NCBI RefSeq assembly: GCF_039545795.1
Contig: NZ_CP154260.1
Span: forward strand, 3,105,001 to 3,169,000
Origin: Chitinophaga niabensis
GTDB lineage: Bacteria; Bacteroidota; Bacteroidia; Chitinophagales; Chitinophagaceae
Direction of reading: 5' to 3'
Length of the DNA: 64,000 nt
Program-made: the position numbers and the translations under genes
Shown: piece by piece, positions 1 through 9,222 of the stretch
Position numbering within the stretch: position 1 is the stretch's first letter
Layout: each line of letters starts with the position of its first letter
The notes under the pieces: model-generated
The model's input: only the letters and a program-made list of their open reading frames with translations
Told to the model about the DNA's origin: nothing
Database searches by the model: none

Positions 1-146
1 CACCCCACCGTTCTCTTCCACCATCTTAAACTGCTCATTGAACAACACGAAGTTCAAATAAGCTTAGGTCTGCCGGTCAGATCTACTGTTTATCCTTCTC
101 TTTTAAATGCTCGTATTGCTTGTTATAAAAGTCTGAAGTGAAGGGC
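1..146 (-). pseudogene. Decayed RHS-core fragment
   Basis: Read on the minus strand, this piece matches the part of the two intact RHS genes at about 2040-2170 and 12480-12610. It keeps the peptide [20 protein letters not shown], almost the same as in both intact copies. An in-frame TAG follows that peptide at position 83, then a TGA, and single-base losses throw the rest (the equivalent of [19 protein letters not shown]) out of frame. The homology stops abruptly near 146, where unrelated sequence begins, and it may continue past the left edge of the window. It is a relic of a third RHS copy or of a partial duplication. The match is seen directly; how it arose is inference. Confidence 0.75.
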
Positions 147-154
147 GGAACAAC

Positions 155-352
155 GTTGAGATCGATTATTGCCCGAAATGCCGTGGCATCTGGCTGGATA
201 AAGGTGAACTGGACAAGCTGCTGGAACATGACAACAAACGCAGCAGCGATGAATACCGCCGGTATGATGACGACCATGGCCACGACCGCCATAAACATCA
301 ACATCCCAGGAAAAAGAAAGGCTTCCTTGGCGACTTTTTTGATTTCGATTAA
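155..352 (+). pseudogene. 3' fragment of a zf-TFIIB zinc-ribbon gene
   Basis: The frame ending at TAA 350-352 encodes VEIDYCPKCRGIWLDKGEL followed by an acidic, Arg- and His-rich stretch and the end KKGFLGDFFDFD. CPKCxGIWLDxGEL is the second half of the zf-TFIIB zinc ribbon found in many small bacterial proteins. The first CxxC half and any start codon are missing, because the frame abuts RHS-derived sequence at about 147. It is therefore a 5'-truncated copy. The TerC-like fragment starts 19 bases after its stop, so the two look like one captured chromosomal piece. Confidence 0.7.
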
Positions 353-371
353 TTCTTAAAAACCTCAGATA

Positions 372-467
372 ATGGAATTTATTATTCCCGATTTCGCCGA
401 TGCTTCCGTATGGATCAGCCTGATCACCCTTTGCTTCCTGGAAGTAGTACTGGGTATTGACAATATT
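372..467 (+). pseudogene. 5' fragment of a TerC-family membrane protein gene
   Basis: ATG at 372 opens a frame encoding MEFIIPDFADASVWISLITL and then CFLEVVLGIDNI. LE(I/V)VLGIDNI is the hallmark of the first membrane helix of TerC-family proteins (tellurium-resistance or metal-export related integral membrane proteins). The family match stops at 467; the next codons are unrelated and soon reach a stop. Only about 32 of the more than 250 residues usual for the family are present, so it cannot be functional. It directly follows the zf-TFIIB fragment in the same orientation. Confidence 0.7.
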
Positions 468-597
468 CGATATAATCTCCTACTACATAACCGGCGGGGA
501 AAGTCACGTAGATAGAGTATTCGTCACTGACGTTAGGAGATGCAAAGCTGAACACGCTTAACAAAGCGAACATAGGTAACAGGATAAGTTTTTTCAT
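468..597 (-). pseudogene. 5' fragment of a secreted-protein gene
   Basis: On the minus strand an ATG at 597 begins MKKLILLPMFALLSVFSFAS, a clear Sec signal peptide, followed by PNVSDEYSIYVTFPAGYVVGDYIE. At about 467 the frame enters the antisense strand of the TerC fragment and ends at a TGA at 424, giving a meaningless tail. I read it as the start of an exported protein whose remainder has been lost. A 57-residue peptide could be made from 424-597, but its C-terminal part is antisense to another relic. The parent family is not recognised. Confidence 0.5.
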
Positions 598-640
598 GAT
601 CTGGGTAACTATTTTTTATGTTCTATTAAGAAATATTTGA

Positions 641-653
641 ACGGCGAAGCCGT
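641..653 (-). terminator. Small hairpin downstream of the immunity-like gene
   Basis: ACGGC-TTC-GCCGT is a perfect 5-bp stem lying 10 bases beyond the stop of the minus-strand gene ending at 663, followed by a loosely T-rich stretch. It may be a weak intrinsic terminator for the toxin/immunity transcript. The short stem and the interrupted T tract keep confidence low. Confidence 0.3.
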
Positions 654-662
654 AACAGATAA

Positions 663-914
663 CTATAAATATTTCTCAAAGATATTCTCTCCTTTATAAA
701 AAACACTGTACAAACTGTTTTCATCTAAAATTGAAATTACAGCTTTACCACTGTCAATAAATACCTTCAACTGAATGCTTTCTTCACAAGAATCTGTTTC
801 AACTTTAATTTCTTCGTTAACAGGTAGTTTAAAAATAAAGCATTCAGGTTCGTGTATTATTTCCATTTCAGAATCTGAACTATTGAAAATTTTAAAACTT
901 GTTTTTTGTTTCAT
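663..914 (-). CDS. Small protein, candidate immunity protein for RHS tip B
   Basis: This 83-residue acidic cytosolic-type protein has no signal peptide and no membrane segment. I do not recognise its family. It starts 18 bases after the stop of the large RHS gene, on the same strand, which is where the cognate immunity gene sits in polymorphic toxin loci. It is strikingly AT-rich compared with the RHS core, as is the toxin tip just upstream, which fits tip and immunity gene having moved in together. The sequence has several short alternating hydrophobic stretches (FIFKLPV, IQLKVFI, AVISIL) that suggest a small beta-rich fold. The immunity role rests on position only. Confidence 0.6.
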   Translation of the reverse strand: MKQKTSFKIFNSSDSEMEIIHEPECFIFKLPVNEEIKVETDSCEESIQLKVFIDSGKAVISILDENSLYSVFYKGENIFEKYL

Positions 915-932
915 TTTTTTATTGTTCTAATT

Positions 933-3900
933 TCAAAAGAAAGTTCTTGCTAATTCCATGGCTTGATCCCTTCTAACTACTGCAGCGGCATTTTGTGATC
1001 CCATTTTCTGAGCTTTTACTATCTGATCATTATATGCTCTAGCCAATTTAACTAAGTTCTCCTTTGTCCATCCATTCTTTAACAATTCTTTCCTGCTAAA
1101 GTCTGAAATAGATTTTGTCAAATTTGTCTTACTCCCCCATCCAAAAAACTCAGCTGCTTCTTTTGTGTTTTTACCCAGAGATTCTAAAAAACGAGTTAAA
1201 GTTGTACCCCTGGCTTTAGTAACCACATTAGCTACAGGCGCCACCGTAGGGGAGTTAGCAGCTTTAGCAGGTAGCAGTTTTGCCATAGAAATGACCATAA
1301 ATCCCAAATTAGCTGCATTTCTACCTGCTTCCTCCTGCGACAATTCCTCATCCCATATTTTTGCTTTTACTAACGTATTTACAAACTGTTGATCCTCAAC
1401 TTCATCAAGTATCTTTTCTCCTGCCGCACTATACTTATGCCGTCCCTCTCCATATGACACCTGTGGGCTAACATTAAGAATACCATTTTCTCCCACTGAG
1501 GTTTTTGTCTTTAGCACATACCACTCTCCAAACTCGTTCTTATGCACTGCGCCACCATTAAACAAAGAGTGTAACATTGCTCCAACCCTTGTCTTAAAAT
1601 CACCTAAAGGATCAACTTCGTTAACAGGGTTATTACCCATACTTTCATAGGGGGAAGAATTTGTCAATGATTCTGCTTCAGGGTCAATCTGCCACCATCT
1701 GCCTATCTGTGGATCCAATGTTCTATAAAAAGCATCGTATTGATTAAGATCTAAATCCTCCGTATGCTCTATTCCGTTAAAATGTTTCCTATTCTCCAGC
1801 TTCCCTGGTGCTTTTGAACTGATCCCATCCATCGTCAACCCAAACGGATAATAATGGGTCTCCTCCAACACCGGGCCTGTGATATGGTCAAGGATCAAAT
1901 TGTCAAAGAACACATCCTGCGGGCTTTCGTTGCTCGTATAAATATACAGAAAACCACTCTCCTTCACCACCATCTTGCCCTGCGCCAAGGTCTGTAATTG
2001 ATCTGGTTCTGCCTTTACCTGTTTTACCCCACTGTTCTCTTCTACCATCTTAAACTGCTCGTTGAACAACACAAAGTTCAGGTAAGCCTTTGGTCTGCTG
2101 CTGAGGTTCTGCTGTTTGTCCTTCTCCTTTAAATGCTGGTATTGGTTGTTGTAAAAGTCGGATGTGAAGGGGGTATTATTAGTGCTCCTGGATGCGTGGG
2201 CACCCGGGTTGTTGCTACCACCATTGCCAAAGGCTTGTGCCAACGCGGTGACCATATCTTCGGCCGGTTGCAGCTTCTTATTGTTGGTGGGGCCTTGGGA
2301 TTTATAGAAAGCCCTAGCCCCAATACGGATCGTATCTCCCGCCATTACCTTGATCACTAATGAGGGGCCTATCTTCTTATCTGGATTCGTGGCATTGAGT
2401 TTGGCTACCGAACTGTTGGTTTTGGAGGTACTGTTGTCTTCCGGGTAGCCTGCCGGTTTGGCACTCCGGCTGCTTTCTATGTTGCTGAACAAAGCATTTT
2501 CTATGGCGGAACTCTCCTGCTCCATCGAAGCCAGATACATACTAAAGTCCGTTTGTTCTGTCAGTACGATCCGGATATTGCCCAGGTAGTCTTTTTCGAA
2601 GTAGTCGTAATACCAGGCTTGTGGTTCACCAGTTTTGAATACCGTACGGATGCGGCCTTCTTCATGACCTAAGAACTGTAATGTATCTTGCTCATAAACA
2701 AATCCATCGATGTAATCAGTCACGGTGGTTTTAGCTGGGTTCACCGTAATGTCTGTCACCGTTTTACGCAATTTATTGCCGGCCGCATCATATAAATAAT
2801 TGATCGTGCCTTTGCCAGTAATCGTGATCTGCTCCGGCAGGTCCAGGTGGTTATAGGTAATACCTGCGATGGCTTTGTTATGGTCTATTTTCAGGTTGCC
2901 ATTCGGGTCGTAGTCATAGTCAATATGCGTTGTTTCATTAACCTGGTTGGTGGCATTATTCGCATCCGGTTCTTTAAAGTCGCCCAGGTTACGGGTGGCA
3001 TTATTGGCGCCGTCCCAGACATTCAACAGCTTATTAGAGTGAAGGTTGTAATTGTAATGCAGTTCATCCATCGGGGTGATCCCGCCGGCCACCAGCCCCA
3101 TCTGCTTCATGCTGCCAATATTGCCATTGGCATCGTAGGTGAGATTATCTACAGTGAAATCAACCAGGTTCTTCTCCCAAGCCGTACTGCTGGTAGTGTT
3201 ATGCTGATTGAAGTCTGCTTTCGTTAACCGGTTGGATCTGTCATAAGTGTAACCATGGGCCCGTTCCAGCCCATTGGTACGGCTCTTCCATTGGGTACCG
3301 GAGATGTTGCCATTGTATTGTTGGTTGTTCTCAAACCCATAATCATAACTCAACACCTGCCCGAACCAATTAGCTGTACTATTCGGGGTGTTTACAAAGT
3401 CTTTGTTGATGCTTTTCAGCCAGCCACGGATGTTGTGCTCATAATTCAGTTCATCCAGGTAAGTACTGCCACCAAAAGTTTTCCCGATCGACTTCTTTTT
3501 TAACTGGCCCAGCTCATCGTAGGTCATCGTAGCGATCGTACGTTCCATGTTGCTGTCATCATTAAGCCGCTTTTTGATGGCTGTTGCCCGGCCAGCATCG
3601 TCATAAGCTGTCATCGTTAGCACCTTTGTATCCGGGTTGGAGCCACTGCGCGGGTTTTTATGATGCACATAGGTACTAAGCACCTTATCATTAAAATCAT
3701 ATAGATTGGTAACAATGTCTTCTCCACCATTGGCATTATCACTCCTGGTCTGTATGACGCGTCCCTTTTCATCATAAAAAACACTGCTGGTCAGCCATTG
3801 GTCTGTACCTAATACCCTCACTTTGCTGCCGGTGGTTAAACCTTTCGTAACATTGCTTTGGGCGAAGCTTTCTGCATAGGGATTACCGTCAGCCTGGGGT

Positions 3901-5378
3901 TTGGAAGCATAAGTACCATCATAAGTTTTAGCCCCGTTATACGAATACTTGTCGTAATAAGTATAGGTCAGGGGTTCATACCCACTGATGCCGGGCAAGG
4001 GATTGGTGACGATAAGTGTTTCAGTTCCCTGCGTCAGGGATGGAACGATCTCTGCCAGGAAATCGGCATTCGTCTCACTCTCAAAGCCATTCTGGAAGAT
4101 GATCTCCTGGCGGGCCCGGTAAAATGCTCTGCCGGTTTCCCTGGAACCGATCACCAGTTGATCAGGGCCGGGCACAACATAGTTCTCTGTGCTGGTGCTA
4201 CCCGTCACCCCATTCATAGTAAGTTCTAACGAGGCCCTGTCACTATTGCTCGGATAGATCGCCGTCATAACCGGACGGTTCAGTTCATCATAGAAAGTAG
4301 TATGCCATTCTTTAGGGGATTTAGCCCGTTGTGCCCCATCCTGGGTGAACACCAGCCGATCCCGCACATCGTAGACCATGTGTACTTCTCCCGCATCCGG
4401 TACCTTTTTGATGATCATCCGCTGACGATTATCATATTGGTATCGAAAACAAAGGCCGTCGGCGATGGCCTGGGAGATCGTCCAACTGCTACTGATCAGT
4501 TCTACCGCTTTGGGAGGGATCACAAAACGAAGGTTCCCCAGATCATCATATACATAGTAAGTGCATAACCAGTCGCCATGGCTGGCACCAGGGATCGCTG
4601 CCATTTGTACTTTCCTTAAGATCACCTGGCCCTGCTTGTCTTTATATTCCACCAACTGATTACCAGCTTCATTGATACCAACATTTTTGTATAGCTGACC
4701 GGCAGAATAAGCTGCAGAAGAAACAGGGATACTCCCGGAACTCATCTCCCAGATCCTCACTCCATCGGCTGTTCCATTCATCAGGTATTGCTGCTGTACC
4801 GGCTTGTTACCACCGCGTTCCACTGTACTCAGGTCATTTTTTGCCCAGCTGTTACCGGGGGCATAAGTACTCAGCACACGGTTTAGTGGAGACGCTTCAA
4901 AATCCGTGCGGCTATAAAACACCGTTTCCCCGTTGGTGCCAGGGCTTAAGCTATTGCTCTCGTAAAAGGTCTTCTGGTTTGTAAAAGGGTCCGTTTTAAA
5001 AAGACCATTGCTGGTGCCGTCTGCATAAGGCAGGTATTTTAACTGCTCACGGCCATAGGCATCATAGAGCGTGGGGACTACAATATCCTTTCCACTACCC
5101 CCCATCCCTTTAGAAACAGCTTGTAGCGGCCTGCCTAAACCATCTATGTATTCTGTTCTTTGCTTCACCTGGGCAATAGTGCCCGTGCTCACTGCAACAG
5201 GGTCCGCTGTAGGCATATTCGGTTCCCAGGTACGCACATAGTTGATGGTCGTGTTCGTATAGGCACCGGGTTTAGCTAAAGGAACTGCAGAAGGGCGAAC
5301 ACTGCTGCCACTCGGTGCCTGTGCATACAGACCTACACTAAAGATGATAAAGGCTAAGCAAATATAAATGGATCGCAT
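933..5378 (-). CDS. DUF6443-type RHS toxin protein (copy B) with DUF4951-like tip
   Basis: A large secreted RHS protein. The start chosen (5378) gives [20 protein letters not shown], a Sec signal peptide matching the second copy; an upstream in-frame start at 5438 would add 20 residues. A DUF6443-like region follows ([14 protein letters not shown], then [19 protein letters not shown]), then about 1,000 residues of YD/RHS repeats such as YDDLGNLRFVIP and YLYDAAGNKLRKT. The core ends near residue 1260 with NPVNEVDPLGDF, the usual boundary before a variable tip. The tip of about 220 residues has a hydrophobic stretch, then FFGWGS, SRKELLKNGWTKENL and AVVRRDQAMELARTFF, resembling the DUF4951 domain found at the end of toxins. 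In known RHS proteins the repeats form a closed shell around the toxin. The target is unknown. It lies between a SpvB-like partner (74 bases upstream) and a candidate immunity gene. Confidence 0.85.
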   Translation of the reverse strand: MRSIYICLAFIIFSVGLYAQAPSGSSVRPSAVPLAKPGAYTNTTINYVRTWEPNMPTADPVAVSTGTIAQVKQRTEYIDGLGRPLQAVSKGMGGSGKDIVVPTLYDAYGREQLKYLPYADGTSNGLFKTDPFTNQKTFYESNSLSPGTNGETVFYSRTDFEASPLNRVLSTYAPGNSWAKNDLSTVERGGNKPVQQQYLMNGTADGVRIWEMSSGSIPVSSAAYSAGQLYKNVGINEAGNQLVEYKDKQGQVILRKVQMAAIPGASHGDWLCTYYVYDDLGNLRFVIPPKAVELISSSWTISQAIADGLCFRYQYDNRQRMIIKKVPDAGEVHMVYDVRDRLVFTQDGAQRAKSPKEWHTTFYDELNRPVMTAIYPSNSDRASLELTMNGVTGSTSTENYVVPGPDQLVIGSRETGRAFYRARQEIIFQNGFESETNADFLAEIVPSLTQGTETLIVTNPLPGISGYEPLTYTYYDKYSYNGAKTYDGTYASKPQADGNPYAESFAQSNVTKGLTTGSKVRVLGTDQWLTSSVFYDEKGRVIQTRSDNANGGEDIVTNLYDFNDKVLSTYVHHKNPRSGSNPDTKVLTMTAYDDAGRATAIKKRLNDDSNMERTIATMTYDELGQLKKKSIGKTFGGSTYLDELNYEHNIRGWLKSINKDFVNTPNSTANWFGQVLSYDYGFENNQQYNGNISGTQWKSRTNGLERAHGYTYDRSNRLTKADFNQHNTTSSTAWEKNLVDFTVDNLTYDANGNIGSMKQMGLVAGGITPMDELHYNYNLHSNKLLNVWDGANNATRNLGDFKEPDANNATNQVNETTHIDYDYDPNGNLKIDHNKAIAGITYNHLDLPEQITITGKGTINYLYDAAGNKLRKTVTDITVNPAKTTVTDYIDGFVYEQDTLQFLGHEEGRIRTVFKTGEPQAWYYDYFEKDYLGNIRIVLTEQTDFSMYLASMEQESSAIENALFSNIESSRSAKPAGYPEDNSTSKTNSSVAKLNATNPDKKIGPSLVIKVMAGDTIRIGARAFYKSQGPTNNKKLQPAEDMVTALAQAFGNGGSNNPGAHASRSTNNTPFTSDFYNNQYQHLKEKDKQQNLSSRPKAYLNFVLFNEQFKMVEENSGVKQVKAEPDQLQTLAQGKMVVKESGFLYIYTSNESPQDVFFDNLILDHITGPVLEETHYYPFGLTMDGISSKAPGKLENRKHFNGIEHTEDLDLNQYDAFYRTLDPQIGRWWQIDPEAESLTNSSPYESMGNNPVNEVDPLGDFKTRVGAMLHSLFNGGAVHKNEFGEWYVLKTKTSVGENGILNVSPQVSYGEGRHKYSAAGEKILDEVEDQQFVNTLVKAKIWDEELSQEEAGRNAANLGFMVISMAKLLPAKAANSPTVAPVANVVTKARGTTLTRFLESLGKNTKEAAEFFGWGSKTNLTKSISDFSRKELLKNGWTKENLVKLARAYNDQIVKAQKMGSQNAAAVVRRDQAMELARTFF

Positions 5379-5452
5379 AATCACTGATTGTAGAGTGATG
5401 GATGTTTTATACTGATGTTTAGGGGATACTTTTTGCATAGGTTACTTCTTTA

Positions 5453-8400
5453 CTATTCAACAATTGTCCCTGTGTTATCTGCATAAAACCTATAACTACC
5501 GGAAGTAGGTTGCTGAATGTTGAGTACACTGCCTGAATAAATACGTATGAAAGTACCCGGATTAGCAGGTGTGGTATAAAAATACTTCACCTCCGGTCCG
5601 GTATAAAACTCAGAGGGCACAAAGCGGACCTCATAATTACCTATCGGAATATTTATCTGGTTAGTATAAATATTGTCATAAGACACTACCGGAAACGAAC
5701 CGGTTTCATTCAAAAATCCGTCTTTATAAAACTCTATATTTGTATTAGGTGATGGTATGTTAATTGGTGGCACGTACGTTTCAAGAACAGCATCTGTACG
5801 CTGTAAAGCAGTTGAACAGGCAGCAGGCAGAACTGGCGCGGCATTACCAGGAAGCGTATAAAAAGCACCATTCTGATGCCAGGTTGAAACATTGCCCACA
5901 GTATAGTACTCCAATTGTTTAACAATATGGGTTTCGTTGTTCCTGATAATTTTTAACCGGCCAAAAACATCATACTCATAAAATTCTTTCCTTCCTCTCT
6001 CGTCTGTTTTACTGGTCACGCCGATCAAAGGTTTATGGGTAAATGTTGTTATAAATGTTTTACCGGTATTGGTTGCATTCCTGAGATTGGCTATCCTGCT
6101 ATTAATATCGTTTTCATCGTAACTGGCACTAATATCTGGTGTTGCGCCGCCGGGATTTACAATAGCATTAACTGAAGAATAGCTCATACCTGTTACTTCG
6201 GAAACAGGATACTGCCCATCGTAAGCCCATACAAAAGATCTTACGATCTGATCTTTTGCTGTCAGTTGTATCGGGTTAGCCCACTGATCATACTGATCGA
6301 ACGTAAATTCGTTTTCCAGAGCTCCTCCGTTGTATGATTTCTGAACAGAAGAAGCGGCAATAAAACCTGGTCCGGCAGAGAAGTTCGCATAGTTGTTCCT
6401 TATCTTATACAACTCTTTGCTTTTTGCAATATTTGTTGTGGTTTCCTCAATAACAGGGCTAATGATGTTTTTCCCCAACATGGTATTAAGCACTGTTTCA
6501 CCACTCAGATCGTAGGTATATTTAAGCTGTTTTTGTATTTGTTCTCCCTTACTATTGGACGTAAGGATTCTCGATGGCTGAAGATATTGACTATTATCGT
6601 AGTAATAATAGGTGTTTGTTGTCAAATTTGTACTCCCCTCAAACCACTTTTCTTCTTCCTGTTCTAATAACAGTTTGCCAACTGCGATGCCATATTCACC
6701 GCTTTTATAGATTTCAGGAGGTGTAGAGACGCCGAAGAAAGTTGCCTGATCATTATAAACCCCGCCCGCCACAGTTGGTGCAGGACCGGCAACAAGCTGG
6801 TAGATGGTTTTAAGAAAAGAATAAACTACACGCACCTGTAGTGGCCGGATATAGGGCTTATAGGTATAATTTTTCTGATGAACGAGTTTTAACTCACAGT
6901 TCTCAAATTTATAATCTGATTGAGACTTTAGCATCCCCATTAACCCACTGCTGTGCTGCCATGGAATATTCGTTCCGTCTACAACGCTTGTGGTGTGCAT
7001 TAGTTCCAGTGGAGGAATACCATCGATCAGGTTGAAGGCGCCCGGCCTGTAATATGCATACTCCTTTTTTCCGGTAGCCACCCCCAGGTCATGCTGGTAT
7101 TCTGTGACCTTTGTATAATAAATAGGTGAACCGTTGGAATAAGTATAGTTCAGATAAGAAGCAGGCGCCAATGTTCTTTTTGACTCCGTGGCAGATAATC
7201 TTAAACAGCCATATGGACTGGAACATGGTTGTTCATTAACAATATAGCCGATGTATTGCTCATAACTGAAGGCATCCAGTTTGCGCGTAAGCTCATTATA
7301 GATGGCTGCAGGTTTATTAAGTGCAATGCCCATCCCATTCTGCAACTCTCCATACTTATATATTTTCCGCCAGGCCGGTACTCCCTCATGTACTCCATCG
7401 TAATAGCTGATACTTCTCACCCTTAAGCCGCCTCCTGTTCTTGGAATAGCATCTAAATTAGGTTGATCGTCATTAAAAATATTGATCTTTTCATTATACT
7501 TATTAGGCTCCAGATCAAAGTCAGTATAACCACCTGTTGGATAAACAATCCGTTGTAACGTACCAAATGCCATATATTCTCCATCAGGAATTTCTGCTGC
7601 AGGATTACCTCCAACAGAGAATTCACGTTCCACAGGTATCTCAGTACAACCGAAAGGGAAACGCAGCATGTGTTTTTGTACAAGATCGGATTGCCGGGGG
7701 ACATTACTGGCGTATGCTGCCGGGTAACTGGATATTTCAGTTGTCAGGTTATTCCGGTACCCCCATGCATCCTGTCCTATCAGATGATTACCAAAAGCCA
7801 CCTTTTGCTTATACATGAACCTGTAAAGATCGCTTCCATTGATCTGAATATCGTCCAGATAGTATGTGCCATAATAAGAATTCCCGTTGTAAACCTGTGC
7901 GGCCTGTGTATAAACGGGAGCCGTCAGGGATTGATTAAACACTACGTTTTTCACCTGGTTATTGAATTTATCCCGCACGATGATTTGATTCAGCTTATCG
8001 CTTCCCGGAAATTCAACTGAACCGCCGTTAAAGGTTATTCTGGCCAGTGCCACCCCTGCAATTACTGATTGCTGTACAAAGCCGAACCCTCCGCTGCTTA
8101 CAGAATAAGTTTTATCTACGAGCTGATCATTCTGAAGGTTTATATAAGGCATATGAAACGTTCTCAGCCCTCCGCCATAATTTTCCATGTATTTAGGTGA
8201 TGCTAGAAGATAAAACGAAATGGCCCCTAACAATTGGTCATAGTCATTGTACTGCGATGCAGGGACTTCATCACCACGTTTTGTTACCGTTGCGCAATCT
8301 GGCCCACCCATCGTACTAAAATTGATCTGCATTGATTGATAGAATTCTATAAAATCAGTTGCTTTTTTAAATATTGCAACTGGCTTCAAAACATATTCAA

Positions 8401-9172
8401 ACCCTATCTCTGCGGTTTTAGTTGCATTCTCAATTTTCTTACACTTCCAGGTGGTGAGTATCTTTTCACCTATATATTGTGATCCTTCCGTGTATTCTAT
8501 CCCTCTGGAAGTAGGCGTGCTTGTACCGGGTTCACCAAAATAATATACAGTTCCATCAGTATCCGTTATTATAAACCGCCCGCCAACAAATTCAATTTTA
8601 ATATTATCATAAGGGACAGGTACGATTGCTGCCACATTCCCGTTATCGTCCTTCTGGAAATAAAAAGATCCCGCTTTATTCAGCAGTTTATAGGAAAACT
8701 GATCCGGTTGTCCATCAACCAAACCTGTTGCCAATGCATGTTCATCCCTGGAATAAAAATCACTTGAAGTATTTTTAAACGGATACCCCCCGGAACCCGG
8801 ATTACTGGTATGATATGCTTTTACCTTGGAATTGTTATAGTATCCGGATAATGACAGATCATCCAACCCATTTACGGTTCTGGTTATCTGCAACTCACAA
8901 TCTAATGACCACCCCAGCCCCAGCCTGGTTGCCTGTTCATTGATCTTAAAACCTCCGGCATGATAAGAAATACCAATAGGCAACACCAAACCTCCCGTTT
9001 TAATCTCGTGAAGCGGTATATTAATATTGGGCACTCCGGTATTCAGATCTACTGGATAATTAACAATTTTAGTTAACGCCGCTGCTTCAGGTGTTACAGG
9101 TACAATTTGAGGATATTGCGCGGCGGCAAATAAGGGTGTAAGTACAGCAAAAAAGGTTAAAAGAAACTTCAT
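5453..9172 (-). CDS. SpvB-like YD-repeat protein, partner of RHS copy B
   Basis: A 1,239-residue exported protein with signal peptide MKFLLTFFAVLTPLFAAAQ. The N-terminal part has the pattern shared by SpvB-like and YD-repeat proteins: PVDLNTGVPNINIPLHEI, LPIGISYHAGGFKI and RLGLGWSL (residues 40-90). Weak YD repeats occur late, for example YDVFGRLKIIRNNE. A non-repeat tail of about 130 residues with NYEVRFVP and SGSYRFYAD motifs ends the protein. The gene sits 14-74 bases upstream of the RHS gene, depending on the start used there, and the same pair occurs again at 11370-19328. In Tc toxins the SpvB-like part and the RHS part together close the toxin shell, so a two-part shell is a reasonable inference. 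It shares layout but little sequence with its counterpart at 15822-19328. Confidence 0.8.
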   Translation of the reverse strand: MKFLLTFFAVLTPLFAAAQYPQIVPVTPEAAALTKIVNYPVDLNTGVPNINIPLHEIKTGGLVLPIGISYHAGGFKINEQATRLGLGWSLDCELQITRTVNGLDDLSLSGYYNNSKVKAYHTSNPGSGGYPFKNTSSDFYSRDEHALATGLVDGQPDQFSYKLLNKAGSFYFQKDDNGNVAAIVPVPYDNIKIEFVGGRFIITDTDGTVYYFGEPGTSTPTSRGIEYTEGSQYIGEKILTTWKCKKIENATKTAEIGFEYVLKPVAIFKKATDFIEFYQSMQINFSTMGGPDCATVTKRGDEVPASQYNDYDQLLGAISFYLLASPKYMENYGGGLRTFHMPYINLQNDQLVDKTYSVSSGGFGFVQQSVIAGVALARITFNGGSVEFPGSDKLNQIIVRDKFNNQVKNVVFNQSLTAPVYTQAAQVYNGNSYYGTYYLDDIQINGSDLYRFMYKQKVAFGNHLIGQDAWGYRNNLTTEISSYPAAYASNVPRQSDLVQKHMLRFPFGCTEIPVEREFSVGGNPAAEIPDGEYMAFGTLQRIVYPTGGYTDFDLEPNKYNEKINIFNDDQPNLDAIPRTGGGLRVRSISYYDGVHEGVPAWRKIYKYGELQNGMGIALNKPAAIYNELTRKLDAFSYEQYIGYIVNEQPCSSPYGCLRLSATESKRTLAPASYLNYTYSNGSPIYYTKVTEYQHDLGVATGKKEYAYYRPGAFNLIDGIPPLELMHTTSVVDGTNIPWQHSSGLMGMLKSQSDYKFENCELKLVHQKNYTYKPYIRPLQVRVVYSFLKTIYQLVAGPAPTVAGGVYNDQATFFGVSTPPEIYKSGEYGIAVGKLLLEQEEEKWFEGSTNLTTNTYYYYDNSQYLQPSRILTSNSKGEQIQKQLKYTYDLSGETVLNTMLGKNIISPVIEETTTNIAKSKELYKIRNNYANFSAGPGFIAASSVQKSYNGGALENEFTFDQYDQWANPIQLTAKDQIVRSFVWAYDGQYPVSEVTGMSYSSVNAIVNPGGATPDISASYDENDINSRIANLRNATNTGKTFITTFTHKPLIGVTSKTDERGRKEFYEYDVFGRLKIIRNNETHIVKQLEYYTVGNVSTWHQNGAFYTLPGNAAPVLPAACSTALQRTDAVLETYVPPINIPSPNTNIEFYKDGFLNETGSFPVVSYDNIYTNQINIPIGNYEVRFVPSEFYTGPEVKYFYTTPANPGTFIRIYSGSVLNIQQPTSGSYRFYADNTGTIVE

Positions 9173-9222
9173 ACGGTCAACTGGTTTATTGAGTTGAATT
9201 CAAACGTGAATTATCAGGTGTT

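Noticed and set aside
424..597. A complete 57-residue minus-strand frame starting with a signal peptide
   Set aside because: Its last third is antisense to the TerC fragment, so the frame ends by chance. I list only the signal-peptide part as a relic.
2847..3503. Long plus-strand open frames opposite the RHS core
   Set aside because: They are antisense to a strongly conserved coding frame, recur at the same places in copy A because the DNA is similar, and encode no recognisable protein.
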